Notes: a model not told the origin generated them from the letters alone. 64,000 nucleotides of DNA from Streptomyces roseoviridis (GCF_039535235.1 NZ_BAAAWU010000001.1:5456001-5520000), one strand, 5' to 3'. Positions 1 to 13,931 are shown, counted from the stretch's first letter. A program made the numbers and translations.

Positions 1-934
1 CGCGACCCGGCACAAGGTGCTCGCCGCCCTCGACGTGCTGGGCTACGAGCGTCCCGTACGGCTCAAACGGCGCAGCGCCGGCCTGATCGGCCTGGTCGTG
101 CCCGAGCTGACCAACCCCATCTTCCCGGCCTTCGCGCAGATCATCGAACAGGTCCTGGCCGGGCACGGCTACACCCCGGTGCTGTGCACGCAGATGCCGG
201 GCGGTGCCACCGAGGACGAGCTGGTCGAACAGCTGGTGGAGCGCGGGGTCTCGGGCATCCTCTTCCTGTCCGGGCTGCACGCCGACGCGAGCGCCGACCC
301 GGTCCGCTACACCCGGCTGGCCGCCCGCGGGGTGCCCTTCGTCCTCATCAACGGCTTCAACGAGCACGTCGACGCCAACTTCGTCTCGCCCGACGACCGG
401 GCCGCGGCCCGGATGGCCGTACGGCACCTGCTCGAACTCGGCCACGAGCGCATCGGGCTCGCCATCGGGCCGACCCGCTACGTGCCCTCGCGCCGCAAGG
501 CCGAGGGCTTCGTCGCCGAGCTGCGCGAGCAGCTGGGCGTGGAACGGGTCTGGGCCGAACGCTTCGTGCGGCCCACCCTGTTCGGCGTCGAGGGCGGGCA
601 CGCCGCCGCCGACCTGCTGCTCGCCGAGGGCTGCACCGGTATCGTCTGCGGCTCGGACCTGATGGCCCTCGGGGTCGTCCGGGCCGCCCGCGGCCGGGGC
701 CTGGACGTGCCCCGGGACGTGTCGGTCGTCGGCTTCGACGACTCCCCGCTCATCGCGTTCACCGACCCCCCGCTGACGACCGTGCGCCAGCCGGTGCAGG
801 CGATGGCGACGGCCGCGGTCGGCACGCTCCTGGAGGAGATCGAGGGAAACTCGGTCCAGCGCACGGAGTTCGTGTTCCAGCCGGAGCTCGTCGTCCGCGG
901 TTCCACGGCGCAGCCGCCGCAGCCGGCCGTCTGA
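1..934 (+). CDS. malR: LacI-family maltose regulator, 5' end missing
   Basis: Sugar-responsive repressor whose start lies left of the window; the reading frame is open from base 2 and the first residues (ATRHKVLAALDVLGY) are the end of a LacI-type DNA-binding head with its hinge helix. The rest is a periplasmic-binding-like sugar-sensing domain (LIGLVVPELTNP, DDRAAARMAVRHL, VSVVGFDD). The wording of the hinge region closely resembles what I remember of Streptomyces Reg1/MalR, and the next two genes on the same strand degrade starch. I infer that it represses aml and pulA by binding the CTTGC repeats just downstream and that a maltooligosaccharide relieves it. Family is certain; the exact name rests on memory and context. 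Confidence 0.85.
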   Translation, partial: ATRHKVLAALDVLGYERPVRLKRRSAGLIGLVVPELTNPIFPAFAQIIEQVLAGHGYTPVLCTQMPGGATEDELVEQLVERGVSGILFLSGLHADASADPVRYTRLAARGVPFVLINGFNEHVDANFVSPDDRAAARMAVRHLLELGHERIGLAIGPTRYVPSRRKAEGFVAELREQLGVERVWAERFVRPTLFGVEGGHAAADLLLAEGCTGIVCGSDLMALGVVRAARGRGLDVPRDVSVVGFDDSPLIAFTDPPLTTVRQPVQAMATAAVGTLLEEIEGNSVQRTEFVFQPELVVRGSTAQPPQPAV

Positions 935-950
935 CGGTCCGTCGGTTCGT

Positions 951-1089
951 AACTCCTTGCACAACTCCTTGCATCGCCTTGTTTGAAGTCTTGACCGCAC
1001 GTCTGTACGCCCCTACGGTCACGGCTGAAAACAGTTGCTGACTTTTTCGGCAACTTCTTGCGAACCGGCTCTTGCGAGCCACTCTTGCG
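951..1089 (+). promoter_or_regulatory. aml promoter with repeated CTTGC(A/G) operator-like elements
   Basis: A -35 box TTGACC (991-996) and a -10 box TACGGT (1014-1019) are separated by exactly 17 bp. Upstream lie two identical 11-mers AACTCCTTGCA (951-961 and 963-973, 12 bp apart). Downstream lie three CTTGCGA copies (1057-1063, 1071-1077, 1083-1089; 14 and 12 bp apart). Repeats of this type are known MalR-binding elements in Streptomyces amylase promoters, so repression by the adjacent LacI protein is likely. The spacing near one helical turn suggests cooperative binding on one face. Confidence 0.75.
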
Positions 1090-1114
1090 ACAGGGACGTC
1101 GTACAGGAGGAATC

Positions 1115-2815
1115 ATGGCAAGAAAGACCGTGGCCGCTGCACTCGCCCTTGTGGCAGGAGCCGCTGTGGCCGTCACGGCCCCGCCCGCCGCGCAGGCGGC
1201 CGCGCCGGGCGACAAGGACGTCACCGCCGTGATGTTCGAGTGGAACTTCGCCTCCGTGGCCAAGGCGTGCACCGACCAGCTGGGCCCCGCCGGCTACGGC
1301 TACGTGCAGGTCTCCCCGCCCCAGGAACGCATCCAGGGCCCCCAGTGGTGGACCGCCTACCAGCCCGTCAGCTACAAGATCGCCGGCCCGCTCGGCGACC
1401 GCACCGCCTTCAAGAGCATGGTCGACACCTGCCACGCCGCCGGCGTGAAGGTGGTCGCCGACACCGTCATCAACCACATGGCGAACTCCTCCGGCACGGG
1501 AACGGGCGGGACCTCGTTCTCCAAGTACGCCTACCCGGGCCTCTACTCCGGCGCCGACATGGACGACTGCCGCGCCGTCATCTCCACCTACCAGGACCGG
1601 GCCAACGTCCAGAACTGCGAGCTGGTCGGCCTGCCCGACCTCGACACCGGCGAGGACTGGGTGCGCGGGCGGATAGCCGCGTACATGAACGACCTGCTGA
1701 CCCTCGGCGTCGACGGCTTCCGGGTGGACGCCGCCAAGCACATGCCGGCCGCCGACCTCGCCGCCATCAAGTCCCGGCTGACGAATCCTTCCGTCTACTG
1801 GAAGCAGGAGGCCATCTTCGGCGCCGGCGAGGCCGTCTCCCCGAGCGAGTACCTCGGCAACGGCGACGTCCAGGAGTTCCGCTACGCCCGCGACCTCAAG
1901 CGGGTCCTGCAGAACGAGAAGCTCGCCTACCTGAAGAACTTCGGCGAGGCATGGGGCTACATGCCCTCCGGCCAGTCCGGCGTCTTCGTCGACAACCACG
2001 ACACCGAGCGCGGCGGCGACACCCTCAACTACAAGAGCGGTGCCCAGTACACCCTCGCCTCCGTCTTCATGCTCGCCTGGCCCTACGGCTCCCCGGACGT
2101 CCACTCCGGCTACGAGTGGACCGACAAGGACGCCGGCGCCCCGAACGGCAACCGGGTCGACGCCTGCTACAGCAACGGCTGGAAGTGCCAGCACGCCTGG
2201 CGCGAGATCGCCTCCATGGTCGCCTTCCGCAACACCGCACGCGGCCAGGGCGTCACCGACTGGTGGGACAACGGCAACAACGCCATCGCGTTCGGCCGCG
2301 GCAGCAAGGCGTACGTGGCCATCAACCACGAGTCGTCCGCCCTGACCCGTACCTTCCAGACCCAGCTGGCCGCCGGCACCTACTGCGACGTCCAGAGCGG
2401 CAAGGCCGTGACGGTGAACGCCTCCGGCCAGTTCACGGCCACCCTCGGCGCCGACACCGCGCTCGCCCTGCACACCGGAGCCACGAACTGCGGCACGGGC
2501 GGCACCACCCCGCCGCCCGCCGCCACCGGCGCCTCCTTCAACGTGAACGCCACGACCTCGCCGGGCCAGAACATCTACGTCACCGGCAACCGCCCCGAGC
2601 TCGGCAACTGGTCCACCGCCGCCGCCCTCAAGCTCGACCCGGCCGCCTACCCCGTCTGGAAGCTTGCCGTCTCCCTGCCCGCCGGAACGGCCTTCGAGTA
2701 CAAGTACCTGCGCAAGGACGCCGCCGGAAACGTCACCTGGGAGTCCGGTGCCAACCGCACCGCGACCGTCCCCGCCTCGGGCCAGACCGTCCTGAACGAC
2801 ACCTTCCGCAACTAG
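1115..2815 (+). CDS. aml: Secreted alpha-amylase with C-terminal starch-binding domain
   Basis: Extracellular GH13 endo-amylase of 566 aa that cuts alpha-1,4 bonds in starch. The ATG at 1115 follows a perfect AGGAGG (1105-1110); an in-frame upstream TTG at 1058 lies inside the operator repeats and is rejected. A Sec signal peptide of about 28 residues ends at AQA. GH13 motifs are visible: DGFRVDAAKH (nucleophile Asp), the acid Glu in FGAGEA, and FVDNHDTER (third acid). After a TTPPPAATG linker, the last 100 residues form a CBM20 starch-binding domain (NIYVTGNRPELGNW). It is followed by a terminator and then pulA on the same strand. Confidence 0.96.
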   Translation: MARKTVAAALALVAGAAVAVTAPPAAQAAAPGDKDVTAVMFEWNFASVAKACTDQLGPAGYGYVQVSPPQERIQGPQWWTAYQPVSYKIAGPLGDRTAFKSMVDTCHAAGVKVVADTVINHMANSSGTGTGGTSFSKYAYPGLYSGADMDDCRAVISTYQDRANVQNCELVGLPDLDTGEDWVRGRIAAYMNDLLTLGVDGFRVDAAKHMPAADLAAIKSRLTNPSVYWKQEAIFGAGEAVSPSEYLGNGDVQEFRYARDLKRVLQNEKLAYLKNFGEAWGYMPSGQSGVFVDNHDTERGGDTLNYKSGAQYTLASVFMLAWPYGSPDVHSGYEWTDKDAGAPNGNRVDACYSNGWKCQHAWREIASMVAFRNTARGQGVTDWWDNGNNAIAFGRGSKAYVAINHESSALTRTFQTQLAAGTYCDVQSGKAVTVNASGQFTATLGADTALALHTGATNCGTGGTTPPPAATGASFNVNATTSPGQNIYVTGNRPELGNWSTAAALKLDPAAYPVWKLAVSLPAGTAFEYKYLRKDAAGNVTWESGANRTATVPASGQTVLNDTFRN

Positions 2816-2832
2816 CCGCCCCTCCCACCGCA

Positions 2833-2858
2833 AGGGCCGCCCCACCCGGGGCGGCCCT
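2833..2858 (+). terminator. Rho-independent-type hairpin after aml
   Basis: Perfect 11-bp stem: AGGGCCGCCCC (2833-2843), a 4-nt ACCC loop, then GGGGCGGCCCT (2848-2858). It sits 17 bp after the aml stop and 29 bp before the pulA start, so it should at least reduce readthrough. No separate promoter for pulA is obvious in the remaining bases, so pulA may still depend partly on readthrough from the aml promoter. Confidence 0.75.
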
Positions 2859-2887
2859 CTCTTCCCGTACCTCCTGGGAGCACCCCC

Positions 2888-8188
<5,301 letters not shown>

Positions 8189-8198
8189 TCCTCACCAC

Positions 8199-8269
8199 CC
8201 GTTGTGCCCATCCGTTCCTCCCCCCGCACTTCGTCCGGGGGCCCCAGGCGGAACGGGTGGGCACGACGG
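8199..8269. repeat. Long nested hairpin after pulA, likely dispersed repeat and terminator
   Basis: A 20-bp outer stem pairs 8199-8218 with 8250-8269; all pairs form if two G.U wobbles are allowed (arm core GTGCCCATCCGTTCC). Inside it a second stem CCCCCG (8221-8226) pairs with CGGGGG (8236-8241). The outer arm resembles a GTGCCCACCCGTTCC hairpin that I recall many times between Streptomyces genes; that recollection is unverified. It starts 11 bp after the pulA stop, so it probably also ends transcription. A smaller perfect hairpin GGCGCCC-CTGC-GGGCGCC follows at 8273-8290; I see nothing else in 8291-8526. Confidence 0.7.
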
Positions 8270-8526
8270 AACGGCGCCCCTGCGGGCGCCTCCGCTCCGG
8301 CCCCTCGGGTGCCCACGCGTTTTGTGGGGCCCGACGGGGCCGGGAGCTCCGCAAGGGGCCGGCCCCGCCGGGCCAGGGGCTTCACCTGGTCCGTCGTGCG
8401 GCTTCACCAACGTGTCGAGATCGCGGCCGTCCGCCTGCCGGATGGTCACTTGTGCCGTCACGAGGCTCCCCGTAAGGGTGGGCCCGACACCCCCCGACCC
8501 GGTGTCCCGACCACGAGGAGCGACCC

Positions 8527-8859
8527 ATGCCCCAGATCACCGTCGACTACTCCGCGCCCCTCGACCGGCGCGGCTTCGCCCTCGCCCTGCACCCGCTCGT
8601 CGTCGAGACCGTCGACGCGAGCCTCGACGCCTGCAAGACCCGCTTCCGCGAGGTGGAGGAGCTCGTCGTCGGCGACGGCGCCACGGACGACGCGGTCGTC
8701 CACGTGGAGATCGCACTCCTCGCCGGCCGCACCGACGAGGCCAAGGCACGGCTCGTCCAGGGCGTGCTCGCCCTGGTGCCCGAGCACCTGAAGGAGCGGG
8801 AGGGCGTCCGGATCTCCGCCGAGGTCCGCGACCTCGACCCGTCCTACGCCAAGCGCTGA
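8527..8859 (+). CDS. 5-carboxymethyl-2-hydroxymuconate isomerase-like tautomerase
   Basis: 110-aa protein of the CHMI/HpaF type of the tautomerase superfamily. The start gives MPQITVDYS, so after Met removal Pro is the N-terminal residue, the catalytic base of this superfamily. Later motifs LHPLVVETVDA and VHVEIALLAGR fit the family. HpaF isomerises a homoprotocatechuate breakdown product, but no other hpa gene is nearby, so the real substrate is unknown. ATG at 8527 follows GAGGAGCGACCC. Its 3' end overlaps the end of the convergent TetR gene by 16 bp. Confidence 0.85.
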   Translation: MPQITVDYSAPLDRRGFALALHPLVVETVDASLDACKTRFREVEELVVGDGATDDAVVHVEIALLAGRTDEAKARLVQGVLALVPEHLKEREGVRISAEVRDLDPSYAKR

Positions 8860-9557
8860 CCCGGCAGCCGCGGGACGAGGGCGACGAGCCGGGCCACCAG
8901 GTCGCCGAACGGGCCGTCGGCCGGCTCGTCGGCGAGGATGCGGACCAGGATCTCCGCCGTCTCCGGGTCGTGCGCGGCGCTGACCGCGGCCAGCGCCGCG
9001 AAGTCGTGCACGAGCTGCAACTCCAGCTCCGCGCGCGGCACCCGGCGGCCGTCCAGCCACAGCAGCGCCGTCGACTCGGCGAGCGACACCCAGGAACGGA
9101 CGACCAGTTCGAGCCGCGCGGACGGCTCGGGGACCTCCAGGTGCGCCAGGATCTGCTCGTAGGCGGCCTGCCGCACCTCGTCGATCATCGTCTGGGTGGT
9201 GGAGGAACCGACCGCCGGGCCGCCCCGCATCAGCGCCGCGAAACCCGGGCCGTGGTCGTCGACGAAGTCGAAGAACCGGCCCATCACCCGCAGCAGACGC
9301 GCACCGAGCGGGCCCTCGGGCGGTTCGAGGAACCGGGCGGCCAGCTCGTCGGCCGCCCGCCGCAGCGCCGCCTCGTACAGGGACTGCTTGCCGGGGAAGT
9401 AGTGGTAGACCAGCGGCCGGGAGATGCCCGCGGCGGCGGCGATGTCGTCGATGGAGACCTCGTCGGGGGAGCGGTGGCTGAACAGCTCGAGGGCCACCCC
9501 GATCAGTTGCCTCTTGCGCTCCTCGACGCCCATCCTGCGGCGTACCCCGGTCGTCAT
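8844..9557 (-). CDS. TetR-family transcriptional regulator
   Basis: 237-aa one-component repressor. The N-terminal helix-turn-helix is clear (IDDIAAAAGISRPLVYHYF, residues about 38-56), followed by the variable ligand-binding helices. It is convergent with the tautomerase gene and divergent from a small membrane-protein gene, with only 38 bp between the two starts. That layout suggests control of its own promoter and of the membrane gene at 9596. The ligand cannot be read from the sequence. Confidence 0.92.
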   Translation of the reverse strand: MTTGVRRRMGVEERKRQLIGVALELFSHRSPDEVSIDDIAAAAGISRPLVYHYFPGKQSLYEAALRRAADELAARFLEPPEGPLGARLLRVMGRFFDFVDDHGPGFAALMRGGPAVGSSTTQTMIDEVRQAAYEQILAHLEVPEPSARLELVVRSWVSLAESTALLWLDGRRVPRAELELQLVHDFAALAAVSAAHDPETAEILVRILADEPADGPFGDLVARLVALVPRLPGQRLA

Positions 9558-9595
9558 GCGAACAGCCTAACGGGAGTCCGTTACGCTCCCGGCAC

Positions 9596-9931
9596 ATGAG
9601 TGCTTCTGAGCAGGACACGCCGGAGACCGGGCCCGACGCGGCCGCAACCGAGGCCGACGAGCTGGCCGAGCGCACCGGTCTCACGCCCCGGCAGGCCCGG
9701 CTCCTGCGCGTCGTCGTCGGCGCCGTCCTGCTCGTGGTGATGGGCGTGGTCCTGGCGGTGCGCCTCGCGGCCCACACCTCCGTCCTCGTCGTCGGCGTGT
9801 ACGGGCTCGCCATGATCCTGTGCGGTGTGGTGATCGAGCTCTCCCGCAACGGCCGTACCCGCCTCGCCACCTGGCTCCTGGCGGGCGGCCTCCTCGCCGC
9901 CCTGGCCCTGGACTGGCTGGTCCTGCCGTAG
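9596..9931 (+). CDS. Small integral membrane protein, function unknown
   Basis: 111 aa. The first 35 residues are acidic and hydrophilic (SEQDTPETGPDAAATEADEL), then come three hydrophobic stretches (VVVGAVLLVVMGVVLAV, VLVVGVYGLAMILCGVVI, WLLAGGLLAALALDWLVL) separated by short charged loops. I do not recognise a family. It is divergent from a TetR gene, its likely regulator, and its stop lies 5 bp from the end of the convergent reductase gene. Confidence 0.8.
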   Translation: MSASEQDTPETGPDAAATEADELAERTGLTPRQARLLRVVVGAVLLVVMGVVLAVRLAAHTSVLVVGVYGLAMILCGVVIELSRNGRTRLATWLLAGGLLAALALDWLVLP

Positions 9932-9936
9932 GGCCT

Positions 9937-11004
9937 TCAGAGGTCGAGCACGAGCCGCCCGCCCGAGCACCGCGAGACGCAGATCAGCATGGAGCCGGCC
10001 CGTTCGGCGTCGGTGAGCAGCTCGTCCCGGTGGTCGACCTCGCCCTCCAGGACCCGCTGCCGGCAGGTCCCGCAGAAGCCCTGCCGGCAGGAGTAGAGCA
10101 CGTCCGGCACCGCCTCGCGGACCGCCGAGAGCACCGACTGGCCGGCCGCCACCGTCACGGTCCGTCCGCTGCGCCGCAGTTCGACCTCGAAGGGCTCGCC
10201 GCCCTCGGTCCGGGCGGCCGAGAAGCGCTCCAGGCGCGGTACCCGGCCCTCCGGCAGGGCGGCGGCCACGGCGTCCATCAGCCCCTCGGGGCCACAGCAG
10301 TACACGGCCGTCTCGGCGGGGGTCGTGGCCAGGAAGGACAGGTCGGGCAGGCCGTCCTCGTCCTCCGCCACCACGGTGGCGCGGGCGCCGCCCAGACGCT
10401 CCAGCTCGTCGGCGTACGGCATGGTGGCCCGGCTGCGCCCGCAGTACAGCAGCCGCCAGTCGGCGCCGGCGGCCTCGGCCGCGCGGACCATCGGCAGGAC
10501 CGGGGTGATGCCGATGCCTCCGGCGACGAACACATAGGACGGGGAGGGGACGAGCGGGAAGCGGTTGCGGGGCCCGCGGATCTCGATCTCCGTGCCGACG
10601 TGGAGCTGTTCGTGCACCTCGCGGGAGCCGCCCCGGCCGCCCGCCCCGTCCTCGACCAGACGGGCGGCGACGGTGTACGCGTCGCGCTCGGCCGGGTCGC
10701 CGCACAGCGAGTACTGGCGGACCAGCCCCGACGGCAGGACGAGGTCGACGTGTGCGCCGGGCTGCCAGGCGGGCAGTCCCGTACCTTCCAGGCGCAGTTG
10801 GACCACGCCTTCGGCGGGTTCGGTGCGCGCGGCCACGAGTACGCGCCGGGTGACGGTGGCCTGCCGCCCGCGGCCGGAGACCGGCTCGTCGAGCGCGGGC
10901 ATCGGCCACAGCGGCGAGGCTTCGATCCGGCGCCGCAGGGCCCGCCTGGCGAGCAGCGCGGCTCCGGCGACGAGGACGGCGGTACGGAGTCGGGTGCGGC
11001 CCAT
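9937..11004 (-). CDS. Flavin/2Fe-2S ferredoxin reductase (PDR/VanB type)
   Basis: 355-aa electron-transfer protein. A hydrophobic N-terminus (TAVLVAGAALLA) may anchor it. It then has a flavin-binding barrel (RQYSLCGDP), an NAD(P)H domain (GGIGITPVLPMV, YCCGPEGLM) and a C-terminal plant-type 2Fe-2S domain with CRQGFCGTC and a last Cys in ICVSRCSGG. ATG at 11004 shares one base with the TGA of the upstream gene (TGATG), so the two are translated together. The upstream protein is a ferritin-like di-iron protein, so this is probably its reductase. Longer in-frame starts inside the upstream gene are shadows. Confidence 0.93.
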   Translation of the reverse strand: MGRTRLRTAVLVAGAALLARRALRRRIEASPLWPMPALDEPVSGRGRQATVTRRVLVAARTEPAEGVVQLRLEGTGLPAWQPGAHVDLVLPSGLVRQYSLCGDPAERDAYTVAARLVEDGAGGRGGSREVHEQLHVGTEIEIRGPRNRFPLVPSPSYVFVAGGIGITPVLPMVRAAEAAGADWRLLYCGRSRATMPYADELERLGGARATVVAEDEDGLPDLSFLATTPAETAVYCCGPEGLMDAVAAALPEGRVPRLERFSAARTEGGEPFEVELRRSGRTVTVAAGQSVLSAVREAVPDVLYSCRQGFCGTCRQRVLEGEVDHRDELLTDAERAGSMLICVSRCSGGRLVLDL

Positions 11005-11891
11005 CAGTGCCGGCCTCCGCCCGCGCCGGGGGAGTTCGCGAGATAGGCGGCGGCCTGCGCGGTGGAGCCCTCCTGCGTGGGGTGGTAACTCCGGCTCAGG
11101 TACCGGGGTATGGAGCGCAGCATGTCCGGTGTCGACGGCAGCACGCCCTCGCGGCCCTTGCGGACGAGCTGCCCGATCGACGGCTTGGCGCCCAGGAGTG
11201 TCGGGTCGTTCTCCATGAAGAAGCGGACCCCGCGCTGCCACAGGAAGACGAGCGCGGTGAACGCGGTCGCCCAGGTGCGGGCGCGCCGCCGGTAGGTGCC
11301 GTCCAGGTGCAGGAACAGCTCGAAGGCGACCGAGCGGTGCTCGACCTCCTCGGCGCCGTGCCAGCGCAGCAGGTCGAGCATGACCGGGTCGGCGCCGGCC
11401 CGGTCGAGCGCCTCGGCGTTGAGCACCCAGTTGCCGAGGAAGGCGGTGTAGTGCTCGATGGCGGCGATCAGCGCCACGCGCTCCATCAGCCACCAGCGAC
11501 GGGGCCGGCCGGGCGGCAGGGTCCGGTCGCCGAGCAGCTTCTCGAAGAACCAGTCGACCTGGGCGGTGTACGGGGTCGGGTCGAGCCCCAGCTTCTTGAG
11601 GTGGGGCAGGACGTCGTCGTGGGCCTGGGAGTGGACGGCCTCCTGCCCGATGAACCCGATGACGTCCGCGCGCAGCCGCTCGTCGGTGATGTACGGCAGG
11701 ACCTGCTTGTAGACGTGCACGAACCAGCGTTCGCCGGCGGGCAGGAGCAGATGCAGCACGTTGATGGTGTGGGTGGTGAAGGGGTCGCCGGGAACCCAGT
11801 GGAGCGGGGTCCCCTCCCAGTCGAAGGAGACCTTGCGGGCCTTGAGTGCGATGTGCTCCGACGCCACCGGTGCGGGCTGCGTATTAGACAT
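11004..11891 (-). CDS. Ferritin-like predicted metal-dependent hydrolase/oxygenase (PF10118 type)
   Basis: 295 aa. Residue patterns of a helical di-iron protein are visible: GFIGQEAVHSQAH, AIEHYTAF and GAEEVEHRSVAFE (E/ExxH type ligands). Proteins of this family are annotated as metal-dependent hydrolases, mostly without biochemistry. Because it is coupled by a TGATG overlap to a flavin/2Fe-2S reductase, I think a di-iron oxygenase or desaturase role is more likely. Start at MSNTQ (11891); the in-frame GTG 48 bp upstream (11939) would add a poorly conserved-looking tail. Confidence 0.85.
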   Translation of the reverse strand: MSNTQPAPVASEHIALKARKVSFDWEGTPLHWVPGDPFTTHTINVLHLLLPAGERWFVHVYKQVLPYITDERLRADVIGFIGQEAVHSQAHDDVLPHLKKLGLDPTPYTAQVDWFFEKLLGDRTLPPGRPRRWWLMERVALIAAIEHYTAFLGNWVLNAEALDRAGADPVMLDLLRWHGAEEVEHRSVAFELFLHLDGTYRRRARTWATAFTALVFLWQRGVRFFMENDPTLLGAKPSIGQLVRKGREGVLPSTPDMLRSIPRYLSRSYHPTQEGSTAQAAAYLANSPGAGGGRH

Positions 11892-11990
11892 GGCGTCAAT
11901 GTACTGAGGGGTAGACGACGGGACCAGGGTCGTGCACACCCTTTTTCCGCTCCGCCCGGGCCCCTGGCCCCGAGCCCCGCGGGCGGCCCG

Positions 11991-13931
11991 TCAGCGCAAC
12001 GACCGCACCCGCGTCCCGTCCCGCAGGGTGCCGGACAGGTCCGCACGGCTCCCGGGTGCCGCCTTCACCGCGAGCAGAGGCCCCTCGGAGCGCTCCTTCA
12101 CGCCCCCCGACAACGTCAGCGACGCGAAGTCCTCCGTCCCCGCCGCCAGCGCGTACCACTGCCCGCCCTTCGCCTGCCACACCGCTCCCGCCAGCACCCG
12201 CGGCTCCCGTGCCCCGCAGGCCGGCGACCCGTCCGAGCGGCCGGCGACCGCCGCGGGGCCGGTGGTGCCCGGCCCCAGGAACAGGGCCAGGGCCCGGCTG
12301 CCCGTGCCCCGCCAGGTCTCCGCCCGCGCGCACAGCCACTGCGCACGCCCCGCGCCCTCGGGCAGCCGCTGGGCCGCGTACGCCCAGGAGTTCACCGACC
12401 GCACCCCGCGCGAGAACATCGCCGGCAACTGACAGGCGACCCGCGCCCACTCCGCCCGGGCCGCACCGCCCGTCACGTCCGCGGGCCGGCCGGGCGGCCC
12501 CGAGGTCAGCCGGGCCGGGACCAGCTCGCCGAGGTCGGTCAGGAGCCGCGTCCCGGTCTCGTCCCGCACCTGGAGCGCGCTCCAGCGCGTACAGCCCGGC
12601 GCCGTGGCCGGGCTCGGGAGGGGCTCCGTCACCCCGTGGGCGTCCCGCGCCAGGACCCGCGGCTCCTTGTCCGGCAGCAACAGGTCCAGCACCGCCGCCT
12701 CCCGCACCCAGGGCGCCGTCAGATAGCGGACGTTGCCCGCCGCCCGGGAGACCACGAGCGCCGCCGAGCCGACCGCGTCCGCCCCGTCCGTCCGCGCGAA
12801 GTCCAGCGCCGCCCCGCCGGTGCTCCCGGCCGGCTCCGCATAGCGCACCACCCGCAGCCCGTCGAAGAACAGCACCACGTTCGCCGCGTCGACCCGCCCC
12901 GCGAACAGCAGCTGCGGCGAACCCATCGGCGGTCCCGGCGGCGTCCCGGGCGTCGCCGAGGCCCGCACGGCCGGCCCCGGCCGTGCCCACACCGCCAGCG
13001 CCCGGCGCAGCAGCGCCGCGTCGTCCGTCAGGTCGCCGCGCACCGGCCACACCGAGAAGTCCGTCCGGGACGAGATCTGCCGGCCGGCCGCGCCGACCCG
13101 TTTCAGCCCCTCCGGGTCGAGCGCCGCCTCCGCGGCCGGGTTGCGGGCGTACGAGGGTGCCGCAGCACCGTTTCTGCCCCATCCGTCGGCCGGCAGCCCG
13201 AGCAGCGTCCCGCACACCACGACCGCCGCTGCCGCCGCCAGCGCCGCCTTGCCGTGCTGGCGCCGCCGCATCAGGTCCGTCGGCCGCGCCTGGAGCGAGC
13301 ACGGGTCGAACTCGGCCGACTCCAGGAGCACGGCCCCGCCGAATCCCCCCGGCGCCCGGACCCCGTCCGCCTCCGCGAGCGCCGCCCGCGGGTCCTCGAC
13401 CCCGGCCGCCGCCAGGACCCGCAGCACCTCCGGGTCGCCCTGCCGCTCCAGACCGCGCAGCACGTACGCCGCCCGGCCCGCTCCGGAGAGCGCCGACAAG
13501 CTCTGGTCCAGGGCCAGTTCGTCGGCGCCGCCGGCCCGTGGGAAGAGCCTGAGGCCCCACACCTGCGGCAGCAGCGGCGGGAACTGCGCCCGCCGCGGCA
13601 GCGCCCGGCGCCGCAGCGGCAGCCCGGCGACCAGCGCCTGCCGCAGCACCTCGCCCCGCACGTACGCGTACCCCGGGTCGACGGCGTCCTCCGCCGCCCC
13701 GCGCGCCCCCGGCACCACGCCGGCGCCACCGGAGACGCGGCGGCGCGGCAGCGACCGCTGCACCAGGGCGTGCGCGGTCAGCACCCGCCGGTTGCGCCCC
13801 AGGGAGGGCGGCAGCACCAGATAGGCGATCCGGACGAGCCTCGGATAGTGCTCGACGAGCGCGGCCTCGGCCTGCTCGACGTCGACCGGACCGGGGGAGC
13901 CGGGGGCGGGGGCGAGTTCCTGGGTGCTCAC
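11991..13931 (-). CDS. Sigma-factor-like membrane protein of unknown function
   Basis: 646 aa. The N-terminal third has features of an ECF sigma-like protein (ALVEHYPRLVRIAYLVLP near residues 24-41, then helical segments), but I cannot make out a clean region 4 helix-turn-helix. One transmembrane segment lies near residue 230 (AALAAAAAVVVCGTLLGL). The last 400 residues, rich in Pro, Arg and Ala, would be outside the cell and show scattered Cys. GTG start at 13931. It is transcribed away from the phosphatase gene. Such proteins occur in streptomycetes as conserved hypotheticals; no role is established that I know of. Confidence 0.75.
   Translation of the reverse strand: MSTQELAPAPGSPGPVDVEQAEAALVEHYPRLVRIAYLVLPPSLGRNRRVLTAHALVQRSLPRRRVSGGAGVVPGARGAAEDAVDPGYAYVRGEVLRQALVAGLPLRRRALPRRAQFPPLLPQVWGLRLFPRAGGADELALDQSLSALSGAGRAAYVLRGLERQGDPEVLRVLAAAGVEDPRAALAEADGVRAPGGFGGAVLLESAEFDPCSLQARPTDLMRRRQHGKAALAAAAAVVVCGTLLGLPADGWGRNGAAAPSYARNPAAEAALDPEGLKRVGAAGRQISSRTDFSVWPVRGDLTDDAALLRRALAVWARPGPAVRASATPGTPPGPPMGSPQLLFAGRVDAANVVLFFDGLRVVRYAEPAGSTGGAALDFARTDGADAVGSAALVVSRAAGNVRYLTAPWVREAAVLDLLLPDKEPRVLARDAHGVTEPLPSPATAPGCTRWSALQVRDETGTRLLTDLGELVPARLTSGPPGRPADVTGGAARAEWARVACQLPAMFSRGVRSVNSWAYAAQRLPEGAGRAQWLCARAETWRGTGSRALALFLGPGTTGPAAVAGRSDGSPACGAREPRVLAGAVWQAKGGQWYALAAGTEDFASLTLSGGVKERSEGPLLAVKAAPGSRADLSGTLRDGTRVRSLR

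Noticed and set aside
8527..8859. Aromatic-acid degradation cluster around the CHMI-like gene
   Set aside because: No ring-cleavage or other hpa genes in reach.
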